Source of the DNA: CAWCFV01 sp963794995
GTDB lineage: Bacteria > Actinomycetota > Actinomycetes > JACCUZ01
Reading direction: 5' to 3'
DNA length: 64,000 bases
NCBI GenBank assembly: GCA_963794995.1
Contig: CAWCFV010000002.1
Span: 3,038,001 to 3,102,000 of the forward strand
The notes beneath the pieces are model-generated. The model saw nothing but the letters and a program-made list of their open reading frames with translations. It made no database searches and was not told the DNA's origin. Below, in pieces: positions 25,437 through 32,895 of this stretch (position 1 is the stretch's first letter; the number at the start of each line of letters is the position of its first letter). A program made the translations under genes and the position numbers.

Positions 25437-27161
25437 GTGCCGACGCATTCCTCCTCGCAGGCCACGGGCGCGCCGCCCGACATCAAGCCGCGCTCGCGCG
25501 ATGTCACCGACGGGCTGGAGAAGACCGCCGCCCGGGGCATGCTGCGCGCCGTCGGCATGGGTGACGAGGACTTCGCGAAGTCCCAGATCGGGGTGGCGTC
25601 CAGCTGGAACGAGATCACCCCCTGCAACCTCTCGCTGGACCGGCTGGCCAAGGCGGCCAAGGACGGCGTGCACGCCGCCGGCGGGTACCCGCTGGAGTTC
25701 GGCACCATCTCGGTGTCCGACGGCATCGCGATGGGCCACGAGGGCATGCACTTCTCGCTGGTGTCGCGCGAGGTCATCGCCGACTCCGTCGAGGTCGTCA
25801 TGCAGGCCGAGCGACTCGACGGGTCGGTGCTGCTCGCCGGCTGCGACAAGTCGCTGCCGGGGATGCTGATGGCCGCCGCCCGGCTCGACCTGGCCAGCGT
25901 CTTCCTCTACGCCGGGTCGATCCTGCCGGGCATCGCCAAGATGTCCGACGGCAGCGAGCGCCAGGTCACGATCATCGACGCGTTCGAGGCGGTCGGTGCC
26001 TGCTCCCGCGGCCTCATGAGCCGGGAGGACGTCGACGCCATCGAGCGGGCGATCTGCCCGGGGGAGGGCGCCTGCGGGGGCATGTACACCGCCAACACCA
26101 TGGCCAGCGCGGCCGAGGCGCTGGGCATGTCGCTGCCGGGCAGCGCGGCGCCGCCGGCCACCGACCGGCGGCGCGACGGGTTCGCCCGCCGCTCGGGCGA
26201 GGCGGTGGTCGAGATGCTGCGGCGCGGCATCACCGCCCGGGACATCATGGTCAAGGAGGCGTTCGACAACGCCATCGCGGTGGTGATGGCCTTCGGCGGC
26301 TCCACGAACGCGGTCCTCCACCTGCTCGCCATCGCGCACGAGGCCGAGGTCGCGCTCGACCTCGACGACTTCAGCCGCATCGGCGCGCAGGTGCCGCACC
26401 TGGCCGACGTCAAGCCGTTCGGGCAGTACGTGATGACCGACGTCGACCGGGTCGGTGGCGTCCCCGTCGTCCTGCGCGCCCTGCTCGACGCCGGGCTGCT
26501 GCACGGCGACGTGCTGACCGTCACCGGCCGGACCATGGCCGAGAACCTCGCGCACATCGCGCCGCCCGACGTCGACGGCAAGGTCGTCCGGGCCATGACC
26601 GAGCCCATCCACCGCACCGGCGGGCTGACGATCCTGCGCGGCTCGCTCGCCCCCGACGGCGCCGTCGTGAAGACCGCGGGCTTCGACGCCGACGTCTTCG
26701 AGGGCACCGCGCGGGTGTTCGACCGTGAACGCGCCGCGATGGACGCGCTCGAGGACGGCACCATCGCGGCCGGGGACGTCGTGGTGATCCGCTACGAGGG
26801 CCCGAAGGGTGGCCCCGGCATGCGCGAGATGCTGGCGATCACCGGCGCGATCAAGGGTGCCGGCCTCGGCAAGGACGTCCTGCTGCTCACCGACGGGCGG
26901 TTCTCCGGAGGGACCACCGGCCTGTGCGTGGGGCACGTCGCACCGGAGGCCGTCGACGGCGGCCCTGTCGCGCTGGTGCGCGACGGCGACCGGGTGCGGC
27001 TCGACGTGGCGCAGGGGCGGCTCGACCTGCTCGTCGAGGAGGCGGAGCTGGCCCGGCGGCGGACGTCCTGGGCGCCCCTGCCGCCGGTCTACACCAGCGG
27101 CGTCCTCGCGAAGTACACCAAGCTGGTCGGGTCTGCGGCATTCGGGGCCGTCTGCGGCTGA
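25437..27161 (+). CDS. ilvD: Dihydroxy-acid dehydratase
   Basis: A 574-residue IlvD/Edd enzyme that dehydrates 2,3-dihydroxyacids to the 2-keto acids that are the direct precursors of valine and isoleucine. It has the Fe-S cysteine in GCDKSLPGM, a second in CGGMYTANTM and the C-terminal GPKGGPGMREM and TDGRFSGGT motifs. The GTG at 25437 places the typical N terminus DIKPRSRDVTDGLE about 15 residues in; the ATG and GTG codons just upstream are out of frame. It is not next to ilvBNC but lies only about 2.2 kb upstream of it. Confidence 0.93.
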   Translation: MPTHSSSQATGAPPDIKPRSRDVTDGLEKTAARGMLRAVGMGDEDFAKSQIGVASSWNEITPCNLSLDRLAKAAKDGVHAAGGYPLEFGTISVSDGIAMGHEGMHFSLVSREVIADSVEVVMQAERLDGSVLLAGCDKSLPGMLMAAARLDLASVFLYAGSILPGIAKMSDGSERQVTIIDAFEAVGACSRGLMSREDVDAIERAICPGEGACGGMYTANTMASAAEALGMSLPGSAAPPATDRRRDGFARRSGEAVVEMLRRGITARDIMVKEAFDNAIAVVMAFGGSTNAVLHLLAIAHEAEVALDLDDFSRIGAQVPHLADVKPFGQYVMTDVDRVGGVPVVLRALLDAGLLHGDVLTVTGRTMAENLAHIAPPDVDGKVVRAMTEPIHRTGGLTILRGSLAPDGAVVKTAGFDADVFEGTARVFDRERAAMDALEDGTIAAGDVVVIRYEGPKGGPGMREMLAITGAIKGAGLGKDVLLLTDGRFSGGTTGLCVGHVAPEAVDGGPVALVRDGDRVRLDVAQGRLDLLVEEAELARRRTSWAPLPPVYTSGVLAKYTKLVGSAAFGAVCG

Positions 27162-27183
27162 GCGGCGCCGGCACGCGGCCGGG

Positions 27184-29028
27184 TCAGCGGCCGAGCACCC
27201 CGCCCAGCAGGCCGCCCGAGCCGCCGGAGCCCGGTCCGCTGTTCGGCCCCGGCCCGCTGGACCCGCTGCCCGACCCGCCGGAGCCCGGCCCGCTGTTCGG
27301 CCCCGACCCGCTGGACCCGCTGGACCCGCTGGACCCGCCCAGCAACGAGCCGCCCGAGCCACCGACCGTCCCGGCGAGCGTGCCCACCGTCCCGGCCACT
27401 GTCCCCACGGGGTCCGCGACCGTGCCGCCCACGGTGCCGGCCACCGTGCCGACCGGGTCCTTCGCGACCTCCTCGACCGTGCTGCCCACGGTGCCGGACA
27501 CCCCGCCCACCACCGAGCCGACCGTGCCCAGCGCGCCCTTCACCGGCTCCTCGACGATCTCCTTGACGATCTCCTTCACCGGGTCCTCGACGGCGTCCCG
27601 GACCGGGCTCTTCGTCGGGGCCGGCGACGGTGCGGGGGGCTCCCCGGACCCGGGGTCCCTTCCCGGCGCCGAGCCGGAGCCGTCGCCCGGGCCGGAGCTG
27701 TCGTCCGGTGCGGAGGCGGACGGCGGCGCGGGCTCGGTCGCGGTGCCGTCCGCGGCGGGGCCGTCGGGGGTGGCCCCGCCCGGCAGCGCGCCGGGCAGGT
27801 CGGTCGCGCCGCGCCGCGCGTCGGGACGGCCCGACCCGGTCGGTCCGGGGGACGCGGTGGTGTCGCCCGCCTCGGCGGACGAGGTCGCCGCCGCGGCCGC
27901 GGCCGGAGGAGCTGTCGTGGGCAGTGCCGTCGCGGTGGCGCCGGCGGCGACGGCCCCGGTCGCCAGCGCTCCGGCACCGACGACTCGGGCCACGGTGGCA
28001 GCCGGCACGGCACCGGCGACCAGCGGCACGTCCGCCAGCCAGGCGACCAGGCCCTGTGCCCGGCGCAGCCTCGGCGCACCGACCGCCACCATCGCGCGGA
28101 CCACCTGAGGGTCGAACTGGCTGCCGGAGAAGCGGATGAGCTCCTGCAGCGCGGCGGCCCGCGAGACGGGCCGCTTGTAGGGGCGGGCGGCGGTCATGAC
28201 GTCGTACGCGTCGGCGACCGACACGATCCGGGCGCCCAGGCTGATCCCGGTGCCGGCCAGCCCGCGCGGGTATCCGGTGCCGTCGTAGCGCTCGTGGTGC
28301 TCGACGATCACGTCGGCCCACTCACCGAGCCAGGGCAGGAGGCCTACGGCGGTCTCGGCCCCGTGCACCGGGTGCGCCTTGAGCACGACCCACTCGTCCT
28401 CGGTCGGCTTGCCGGGCTTGTTGAGCAGCGAGGCCGGGACCTGCAGCTTGCCGATGTCGTGCAGGATCGCGGCCCACCGCAGCAGGTCCCTGTCCCGCTT
28501 CGGGATCCGCAGCTGCTCGGCGAGCAGGTCGGTGAACATCCGGACCCGCTCGGCGTGCCCCCGGGTGGGCTTGTCGTGGGCACTGAGCGCGGCGACGAGG
28601 GTGAGGATCTCACGGGCGACCGCGCCGGGGTCGGCCCCGGCGTCCCGGACGCGCGACAGCTGCTCCTCGATCGGCCTGCGCCTGATCGCGTCGCGCGCGA
28701 CCCGCAGCCGTGAGGGGGCACGGTCGGGGAAGAGCATGCTGAGGTCGAGCAGGGTGACGAGCGGCAGCAGGCGGCGCCCGAGCCGGTCGACCAGGACGAG
28801 GGTCACGGTGCTCACCGCGGCCAGCAGCGCGAGGTGCCACACCCGGTCCAGGTGCGAGGTGACGGGGGGCAGCGCACGGTGCACCGTCCATGCGGCGGCG
28901 AACGAGGTGCCCACGGGGGCGCAGAGCACGAGCAGCCGCAGCAGGGCAGCGCTGACCGAACGCCGCTGCCACCTGCTCCCGGCGCTGCGTGCGTCCTGCC
29001 CGTCCTGCGACTCGTGGCCGCCCGCCAT
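27184..29028 (-). CDS. Membrane HD-GYP-domain protein with long low-complexity tail
   Basis: A 614-residue protein. Residues 1-25 are polar, and two hydrophobic segments lie at about 26-48 and 63-95. The HD-GYP domain spans about 140-320 with HDIGK at 190-194 and HHERYDGTGYP at 244-254, the residues used by cyclic-di-GMP phosphodiesterases. A further hydrophobic stretch (about 326-370) is followed by 240 residues rich in Pro, Gly, Ser, Thr and Ala. The last 110 residues contain repeats of GTVAGTVG and PNSGPGSGGSG. The tail may lie outside the cell if the third hydrophobic stretch spans the membrane. It probably lowers cyclic di-GMP or a similar signal. It is convergent with ilvD (22-bp gap). 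Confidence 0.8.
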   Translation of the reverse strand: MAGGHESQDGQDARSAGSRWQRRSVSAALLRLLVLCAPVGTSFAAAWTVHRALPPVTSHLDRVWHLALLAAVSTVTLVLVDRLGRRLLPLVTLLDLSMLFPDRAPSRLRVARDAIRRRPIEEQLSRVRDAGADPGAVAREILTLVAALSAHDKPTRGHAERVRMFTDLLAEQLRIPKRDRDLLRWAAILHDIGKLQVPASLLNKPGKPTEDEWVVLKAHPVHGAETAVGLLPWLGEWADVIVEHHERYDGTGYPRGLAGTGISLGARIVSVADAYDVMTAARPYKRPVSRAAALQELIRFSGSQFDPQVVRAMVAVGAPRLRRAQGLVAWLADVPLVAGAVPAATVARVVGAGALATGAVAAGATATALPTTAPPAAAAAATSSAEAGDTTASPGPTGSGRPDARRGATDLPGALPGGATPDGPAADGTATEPAPPSASAPDDSSGPGDGSGSAPGRDPGSGEPPAPSPAPTKSPVRDAVEDPVKEIVKEIVEEPVKGALGTVGSVVGGVSGTVGSTVEEVAKDPVGTVAGTVGGTVADPVGTVAGTVGTLAGTVGGSGGSLLGGSSGSSGSSGSGPNSGPGSGGSGSGSSGPGPNSGPGSGGSGGLLGGVLGR

Positions 29029-29122
29029 GCCCACCCCCCGGCCTCGGTATGACCGTCCCTTGACTCTTCGACGCCCCGCCCCCGGGGGAGCACCGCCACC
29101 CGGGTGAACCTGGGCGGGGCGG

Positions 29123-29158
29123 TCGGGGCCGTCGGGGTCGTCGGGGCCGCTGGGGCGA
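29123..29158. repeat. Short tandem repeat of about 9 bp (GTCGGGGCC-like) x4
   Basis: About four imperfect copies of GTCGGGGCC/GTCGGGGTC occur in the intergenic region ahead of the ilvB promoter. It is non-coding and similar in style to the repeat at 25263. No function is inferred. Confidence 0.55.
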
Positions 29159-29214
29159 CGGAGCCCGTCCGCCGGGGTCGCCCTCCCGTCATGCGAGACG
29201 GCCCGTGCCACTGG

Positions 29215-29243
29215 TTGACACGGCGGGGGCACCGGGCGAGGCT
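29215..29243 (+). promoter_or_regulatory. Promoter of the ilvBNC operon
   Basis: A perfect TTGACA (29215-29220) is followed after 17 bp by GAGGCT (29238-29243), a good actinobacterial sigma-70-type promoter. The expected transcription start, 6-7 bases later, coincides with the GTG of the ilvB leader peptide at 29250, so the leader would be translated from a leaderless end. Confidence 0.7.
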
Positions 29244-29249
29244 GTCCGC

Positions 29250-29288
29250 GTGCGTCTCCTCGTCGTACTTCGCGTGCGCGCCGCCTGA
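29250..29288 (+). CDS. ilvB operon leader peptide
   Basis: A 12-codon frame reading MRLLVVLRVRAA (GTG start). Five consecutive codons are Leu, Leu, Val, Val, Leu, with a further Val after the next Arg, as expected for a peptide that senses charged tRNA-Leu and tRNA-Val. It starts at the predicted 5' end of the message. A 6-bp hairpin (CTGACG, loop AAC, CGTCAG; 29285-29299) overlaps its stop codon, and a terminator follows at 29311-29349. Leader peptides of this type ahead of ilvB are known in actinobacteria. Confidence 0.75.
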   Translation: MRLLVVLRVRAA

Positions 29289-29310
29289 CGAACCGTCAGC
29301 CGAGCGCGCG

Positions 29311-29349
29311 ACCCCTCGCTGTCCGATCACCGGGCCGGAGGGGTTTTTT
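29311..29349 (+). terminator. Transcription attenuator ahead of ilvB
   Basis: The arms ACCCCTC (29311-29317) and GAGGGGT (29338-29344) are followed by six T. This is an intrinsic terminator placed between the leader peptide and ilvB. Stalling of a ribosome on the Leu/Val codons is expected to favour read-through. Confidence 0.75.
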
Positions 29350-29385
29350 GTTGGCCGCCACCCGTCCCACCCGAGAGGTCTCGCG

Positions 29386-31191
29386 ATGTCCGAGCAGGTC
29401 AGCCAGCAGGTGACAGGCGCGCAGAGCATCGTCCGGTCGCTGGAGGCGGCCGGCGTCGACACCGTCTTCGGCATCCCGGGCGGCGCCATCCTCCCGCTCT
29501 ACGACCCGCTGATGGACTCCTCCCGGATCCGGCACATCCTGGTCCGGCACGAGCAGGGCGCCGGGCACGCCGCCACCGGCTACGCGCAGGCGACCGGGCG
29601 GGTCGGTGTGTGCATGGCCACCAGCGGGCCCGGTGCCACCAACCTCGTGACGCCGATCGCCGACGCGTACATGGACAGCGTCCCGATGGTGGCCGTGACC
29701 GGCCAGGTGCCCAGCGCGGCGATCGGCACCGACGCCTTCCAGGAGGCGGACATCCGCGGCATCACGATGCCGATCACCAAGCACAACTACCTCGTCACCG
29801 ACCCGGCCGACATCCCGCGCACGATCGCCGAGGCCTTCCACATCGCCTCGACCGGCCGGCCGGGGCCGGTGCTGGTGGACATCGCCAAGGACGCCATGCA
29901 GGCGGCCACGACCTTCACCTGGCCGACGTCGATCGACCTGCCGGGCTACCGGCCGGTCGCCCGGCCGCACGGCAAGCAGGTGCGGGAGGCCGCGCGGTTG
30001 ATCGTGGCCTCGCGCCGGCCGGTGCTCTACGTGGGGGGTGGGGTGCTCAAGGCCCGCGCCTGGGCCGAGCTGCGCGTCCTCGCCGAGCTCACCGGGATCC
30101 CGGTCGTCACGACCCTGATGGCCCGCGGCGCCTTCCCGGACAGCCACCGCCAGCACCTCGGCATGCCGGGTATGCACGGCACGGTCGCCGCGGTCACGGC
30201 GCTGCAGAAGTCCGACCTCATCATCAGCCTCGGTGCCCGCTTCGACGACCGCGTCACCGGGAAGCTGTCCAGCTTCGCGCCGGACGCCATGGTCGTCCAC
30301 GCCGACATCGACCCGGCGGAGATCTCGAAGAACCGGCTGGCCGACGTCCCGATCGTGGGTGACGCCCGCGAGGTCATCGCCGACCTCACGGTCGCGGTCA
30401 AGGGCGAGAACGACGCCGGCAACCACGGCGACTACGCGGCCTGGTGGGCCCAGGTCGACCGGTGGCGTACGACCTACCCGCTCGGCTACGAGAAGCCGGT
30501 CGACGGCTCGCTCGCACCCCAGTACGTCATCGAGCGGCTCGGCGCGATCGCCGGTCCGGACGCGCTCTACGTGGCCGGTGTCGGCCAGCACCAGATGTGG
30601 GCCGCGCAGTTCATCGGCTACGAGAACCCCGGCACCTGGCTCAACTCCGGCGGCCTCGGCACGATGGGCTACGCCGTACCGGCCGCGATGGGAGCGAAGG
30701 CCGGCCGCCCCGAGGCGACCGTCTGGGCGATCGACGGCGACGGATGCTTCCAGATGACCAACCAGGAGCTCGCGACCTGTGCGATCAACGACATCCCCAT
30801 CAAGGTGGCCATCATCAACAACGGCAGCCTCGGGATGGTCCGGCAGTGGCAGACGCTGTTCTACAACGAGCGCTACTCCAACACCGACCTGGGCGGGGCC
30901 GGCCGCAACGCCGCACGAGCCGGGTCCCGGGTCGAGCACATCCCGGACTTCGTGAAGCTCGCCGACGCCTACGGCTGCGTCGGGCTGCGGTGCGAGAAGG
31001 CCGAGGACGTCGACGCGACCATCGACCGCGCGATGTCGATCGACGACCGCCCGGTCGTGGTCGACTTCACCGTGCACCAGGACGCCATGGTCTGGCCGAT
31101 GGTGCCAGCCGGCACGAGCAACGACCAGATCCAGGTGGCCCGCGACATGGCGCCGCAGTGGGACACCGAGGCGGGGGAGACGCGCCAGTGA
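29386..31191 (+). CDS. ilvB: Acetolactate synthase large subunit
   Basis: A 601-residue ThDP-dependent enzyme forming acetolactate or acetohydroxybutyrate, the first common step of valine/leucine and isoleucine synthesis. It has the catalytic Glu in VRHEQGAGHAATGYAQ, a FAD-domain segment GARFDDRVTG, and the ThDP-Mg motif GDGCFQM with the downstream INNGSLGMVRQWQ. The N-terminal tail is short, so an upstream extension is unnecessary; the ATG at 29386 follows GAGAGG. It overlaps ilvN as GTGA. Confidence 0.96.
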   Translation: MSEQVSQQVTGAQSIVRSLEAAGVDTVFGIPGGAILPLYDPLMDSSRIRHILVRHEQGAGHAATGYAQATGRVGVCMATSGPGATNLVTPIADAYMDSVPMVAVTGQVPSAAIGTDAFQEADIRGITMPITKHNYLVTDPADIPRTIAEAFHIASTGRPGPVLVDIAKDAMQAATTFTWPTSIDLPGYRPVARPHGKQVREAARLIVASRRPVLYVGGGVLKARAWAELRVLAELTGIPVVTTLMARGAFPDSHRQHLGMPGMHGTVAAVTALQKSDLIISLGARFDDRVTGKLSSFAPDAMVVHADIDPAEISKNRLADVPIVGDAREVIADLTVAVKGENDAGNHGDYAAWWAQVDRWRTTYPLGYEKPVDGSLAPQYVIERLGAIAGPDALYVAGVGQHQMWAAQFIGYENPGTWLNSGGLGTMGYAVPAAMGAKAGRPEATVWAIDGDGCFQMTNQELATCAINDIPIKVAIINNGSLGMVRQWQTLFYNERYSNTDLGGAGRNAARAGSRVEHIPDFVKLADAYGCVGLRCEKAEDVDATIDRAMSIDDRPVVVDFTVHQDAMVWPMVPAGTSNDQIQVARDMAPQWDTEAGETRQ

Positions 31192-31721
31192 GCAAGCACA
31201 CGCTGTCCGTGCTGGTGGAGAACAAGCCCGGCGTCCTCGCCCGGATCGCCGGACTGTTCTCGCGCCGCGGCTTCAACATCGACTCGCTGGCGGTCGGACC
31301 CACCGAGCACGACGACGTCTCGCGCATGACCATCGTGGTCAACGTCGAGGAGCTGCCCCTCGAGCAGGTGACCAAGCAGCTGAACAAGCTGGTGGAGGTC
31401 CTCAAGATCGTCGAGCTCGAGGCGCCGACCTCGGTCCAGCGCGAGCTGCTGCTCGTCAAGGTGGCGGCGGACCGGGCGACGCGGTCCCACGTCCTCGAGA
31501 CGGTGCAGCTGTTCCGCGCCAAGGTCGTGGACGTGGCGCCCGACGCCGTCACGATCGAGGCCACCGGGAGCAGCGACAAGCTCGTGGCGCTGCTCCGGGT
31601 CCTCGAGCCCTACGGCGTGCGCGAGCTCGTCCAGTCCGGCATGGTCGCCGTCGGCCGCGGCTCGCGCTCGATGACCGACCGCTCCTCGCGGAGCAGCACC
31701 GTCACACCCATCGCCCGCTGA
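31188..31721 (+). CDS. ilvN: Acetolactate synthase small (regulatory) subunit
   Basis: A 177-residue subunit with an N-terminal ACT domain (LSVLVENKPGVLARIAGLFSRRGFNIDSL) and the C-terminal ACT-like domain (RELLLVKV and later). It activates the large subunit and confers valine feedback inhibition. The last 18 residues are Ser/Arg-rich and probably disordered. The GTG start overlaps the ilvB stop. A 37-bp gap containing an AAGGAG ribosome site leads to ilvC. Confidence 0.95.
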   Translation: MSKHTLSVLVENKPGVLARIAGLFSRRGFNIDSLAVGPTEHDDVSRMTIVVNVEELPLEQVTKQLNKLVEVLKIVELEAPTSVQRELLLVKVAADRATRSHVLETVQLFRAKVVDVAPDAVTIEATGSSDKLVALLRVLEPYGVRELVQSGMVAVGRGSRSMTDRSSRSSTVTPIAR

Positions 31722-31758
31722 CCCCACTGCGGACCACCGACCCAAGGAGACCTGACCC

Positions 31759-32757
31759 GTGGCCGAGCTGTACTACGACGACGACGCCGACCTGTCCGTG
31801 ATCCAGGCGCGCAACGTGGCGGTCCTTGGCTACGGCAGCCAGGGCCACGCCCACGCGCTGTCCCTGCGCGACTCCGGTGTCGACGTGCGCGTCGGGCTCC
31901 CGGAGGGGTCCAAGAGCCGGGAGAAGGCCGAGGCCGAGGGCCTGCGGGTCGTGACGCCGTACGAGGCGTGCGAGGAGGCCGACCTCATCATGGTCCTGGC
32001 CCCCGACCCCGTGCAGCGCAGCCTCTACGCCGAGGCGATCGAGCCCAACCTGGTCGACGGCGACGCCCTGTTCTTCGGGCACGGGCTGAACATCCGCTAC
32101 GACCTCGTCAAGCCCCCGGCGGGCGTCGACGTGTGCATGGTCGCCCCGAAGGGCCCCGGCCACCTGGTCCGCAGGCAGTTCGTCGACGGCCGGGGCGTCC
32201 CGGTGCTCGTCGCGGTCGAGCAGGACGCCACCGGCACCGCCTGGGACCTGGTCAGGTCCTACGCCAAGGCGATCGGCGGCACCCGCGCCGGGGCGATCCG
32301 GACCACCTTCACCGAGGAGACCGAGACCGACCTGTTCGGCGAGCAGGCGGTGCTCTGCGGCGGTCTCGCCGAGCTCGTCAAGGCCGGCTTCGACACCCTC
32401 GTCGACGCGGGCTACCAGCCCGAGGTCGCGTACTTCGAGTGCCTGCACGAGGTGAAGCTCATCGTCGACCTGATGTACGAGGGCGGGCTGTCGAAGATGA
32501 ACTGGTCGGTCTCCGAGACCGCGGAGTACGGCGGCTACACGCGGGGTCCGCGCCTGGTGACCGAGCAGACCCGCGCCGAGATGCGCAAGATCCTCGGCGA
32601 GATCACCGACGGCTCCTTCGCCCGCGAGTGGATGGCCGAGTACGACTCCGGCCTGTCCCAGTACAAGCGCTACTACCAGGAGAACACCGAGCACCGGGTG
32701 GAGCAGACCGGCCGGACCCTGCGGCCGATGATGAGCTGGCTCGACGCCGACGCCTGA
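31759..32757 (+). CDS. ilvC: Ketol-acid reductoisomerase (class I)
   Basis: A 332-residue NADPH-dependent enzyme converting acetolactate to dihydroxy-isovalerate, and the isoleucine analogue. It has the dinucleotide motif GYGSQGHAHALSL, the metal-binding region with KGPGHLVRRQF, and the C-terminal knotted domain with EVAYFECLHEVKLIVDLMYEGG and SDTAEYGG-like SETAEYGGYTRG. The short length makes it class I. It has a good ribosome site AAGGAG and a GTG start. It is the last gene of ilvBNC; a strong hairpin follows. Confidence 0.95.
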   Translation: MAELYYDDDADLSVIQARNVAVLGYGSQGHAHALSLRDSGVDVRVGLPEGSKSREKAEAEGLRVVTPYEACEEADLIMVLAPDPVQRSLYAEAIEPNLVDGDALFFGHGLNIRYDLVKPPAGVDVCMVAPKGPGHLVRRQFVDGRGVPVLVAVEQDATGTAWDLVRSYAKAIGGTRAGAIRTTFTEETETDLFGEQAVLCGGLAELVKAGFDTLVDAGYQPEVAYFECLHEVKLIVDLMYEGGLSKMNWSVSETAEYGGYTRGPRLVTEQTRAEMRKILGEITDGSFAREWMAEYDSGLSQYKRYYQENTEHRVEQTGRTLRPMMSWLDADA

Positions 32758-32772
32758 TCCGCCCGAGGCCGA

Positions 32773-32802
32773 CGGTGGGGTGCCCGGACGGGCACCCCAC
32801 CG
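32773..32802 (+). terminator. Terminator-like hairpin after ilvC
   Basis: A perfect 13-bp stem, CGGTGGGGTGCCC with its complement, encloses the loop GGAC. There is no T-run, as often in high-GC actinobacteria. Its place just after ilvC fits the end of the ilvBNC transcript. Confidence 0.7.
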
Positions 32803-32856
32803 CCGGTCCCCGGCGCGGCGTCGTCGCCCACTGCGGGGGTTCCACTGCGTGGACGG

Positions 32857-32889
32857 TTGTGAATCCGTTCACAAGCCGGTGCCTACGAT
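32857..32889 (+). promoter_or_regulatory. CRP-like operator and promoter of serA
   Basis: TGTGA (32858-32862), six bases, and TCACA (32869-32873) form a perfect TGTGA-N6-TCACA site, extended by one further pair (TTGTGAA-N4-TTCACAA, 32857-32874). A -10-like TACGAT lies at 32884-32889, 6 bases before the serA GTG, so the message may be leaderless. The site centre would be at about -30 from that start, where a bound protein would overlap the -35 region. Confidence 0.6.
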
Positions 32890-32895
32890 GTCCCG

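Noticed and set aside
25240..25849. N-terminal extension of the PAP2 protein upstream of ATG 25240
   Set aside because: It would translate the TCGTCGGG tandem repeat and antisense ilvD sequence; the ATG gives a normal membrane protein N terminus.
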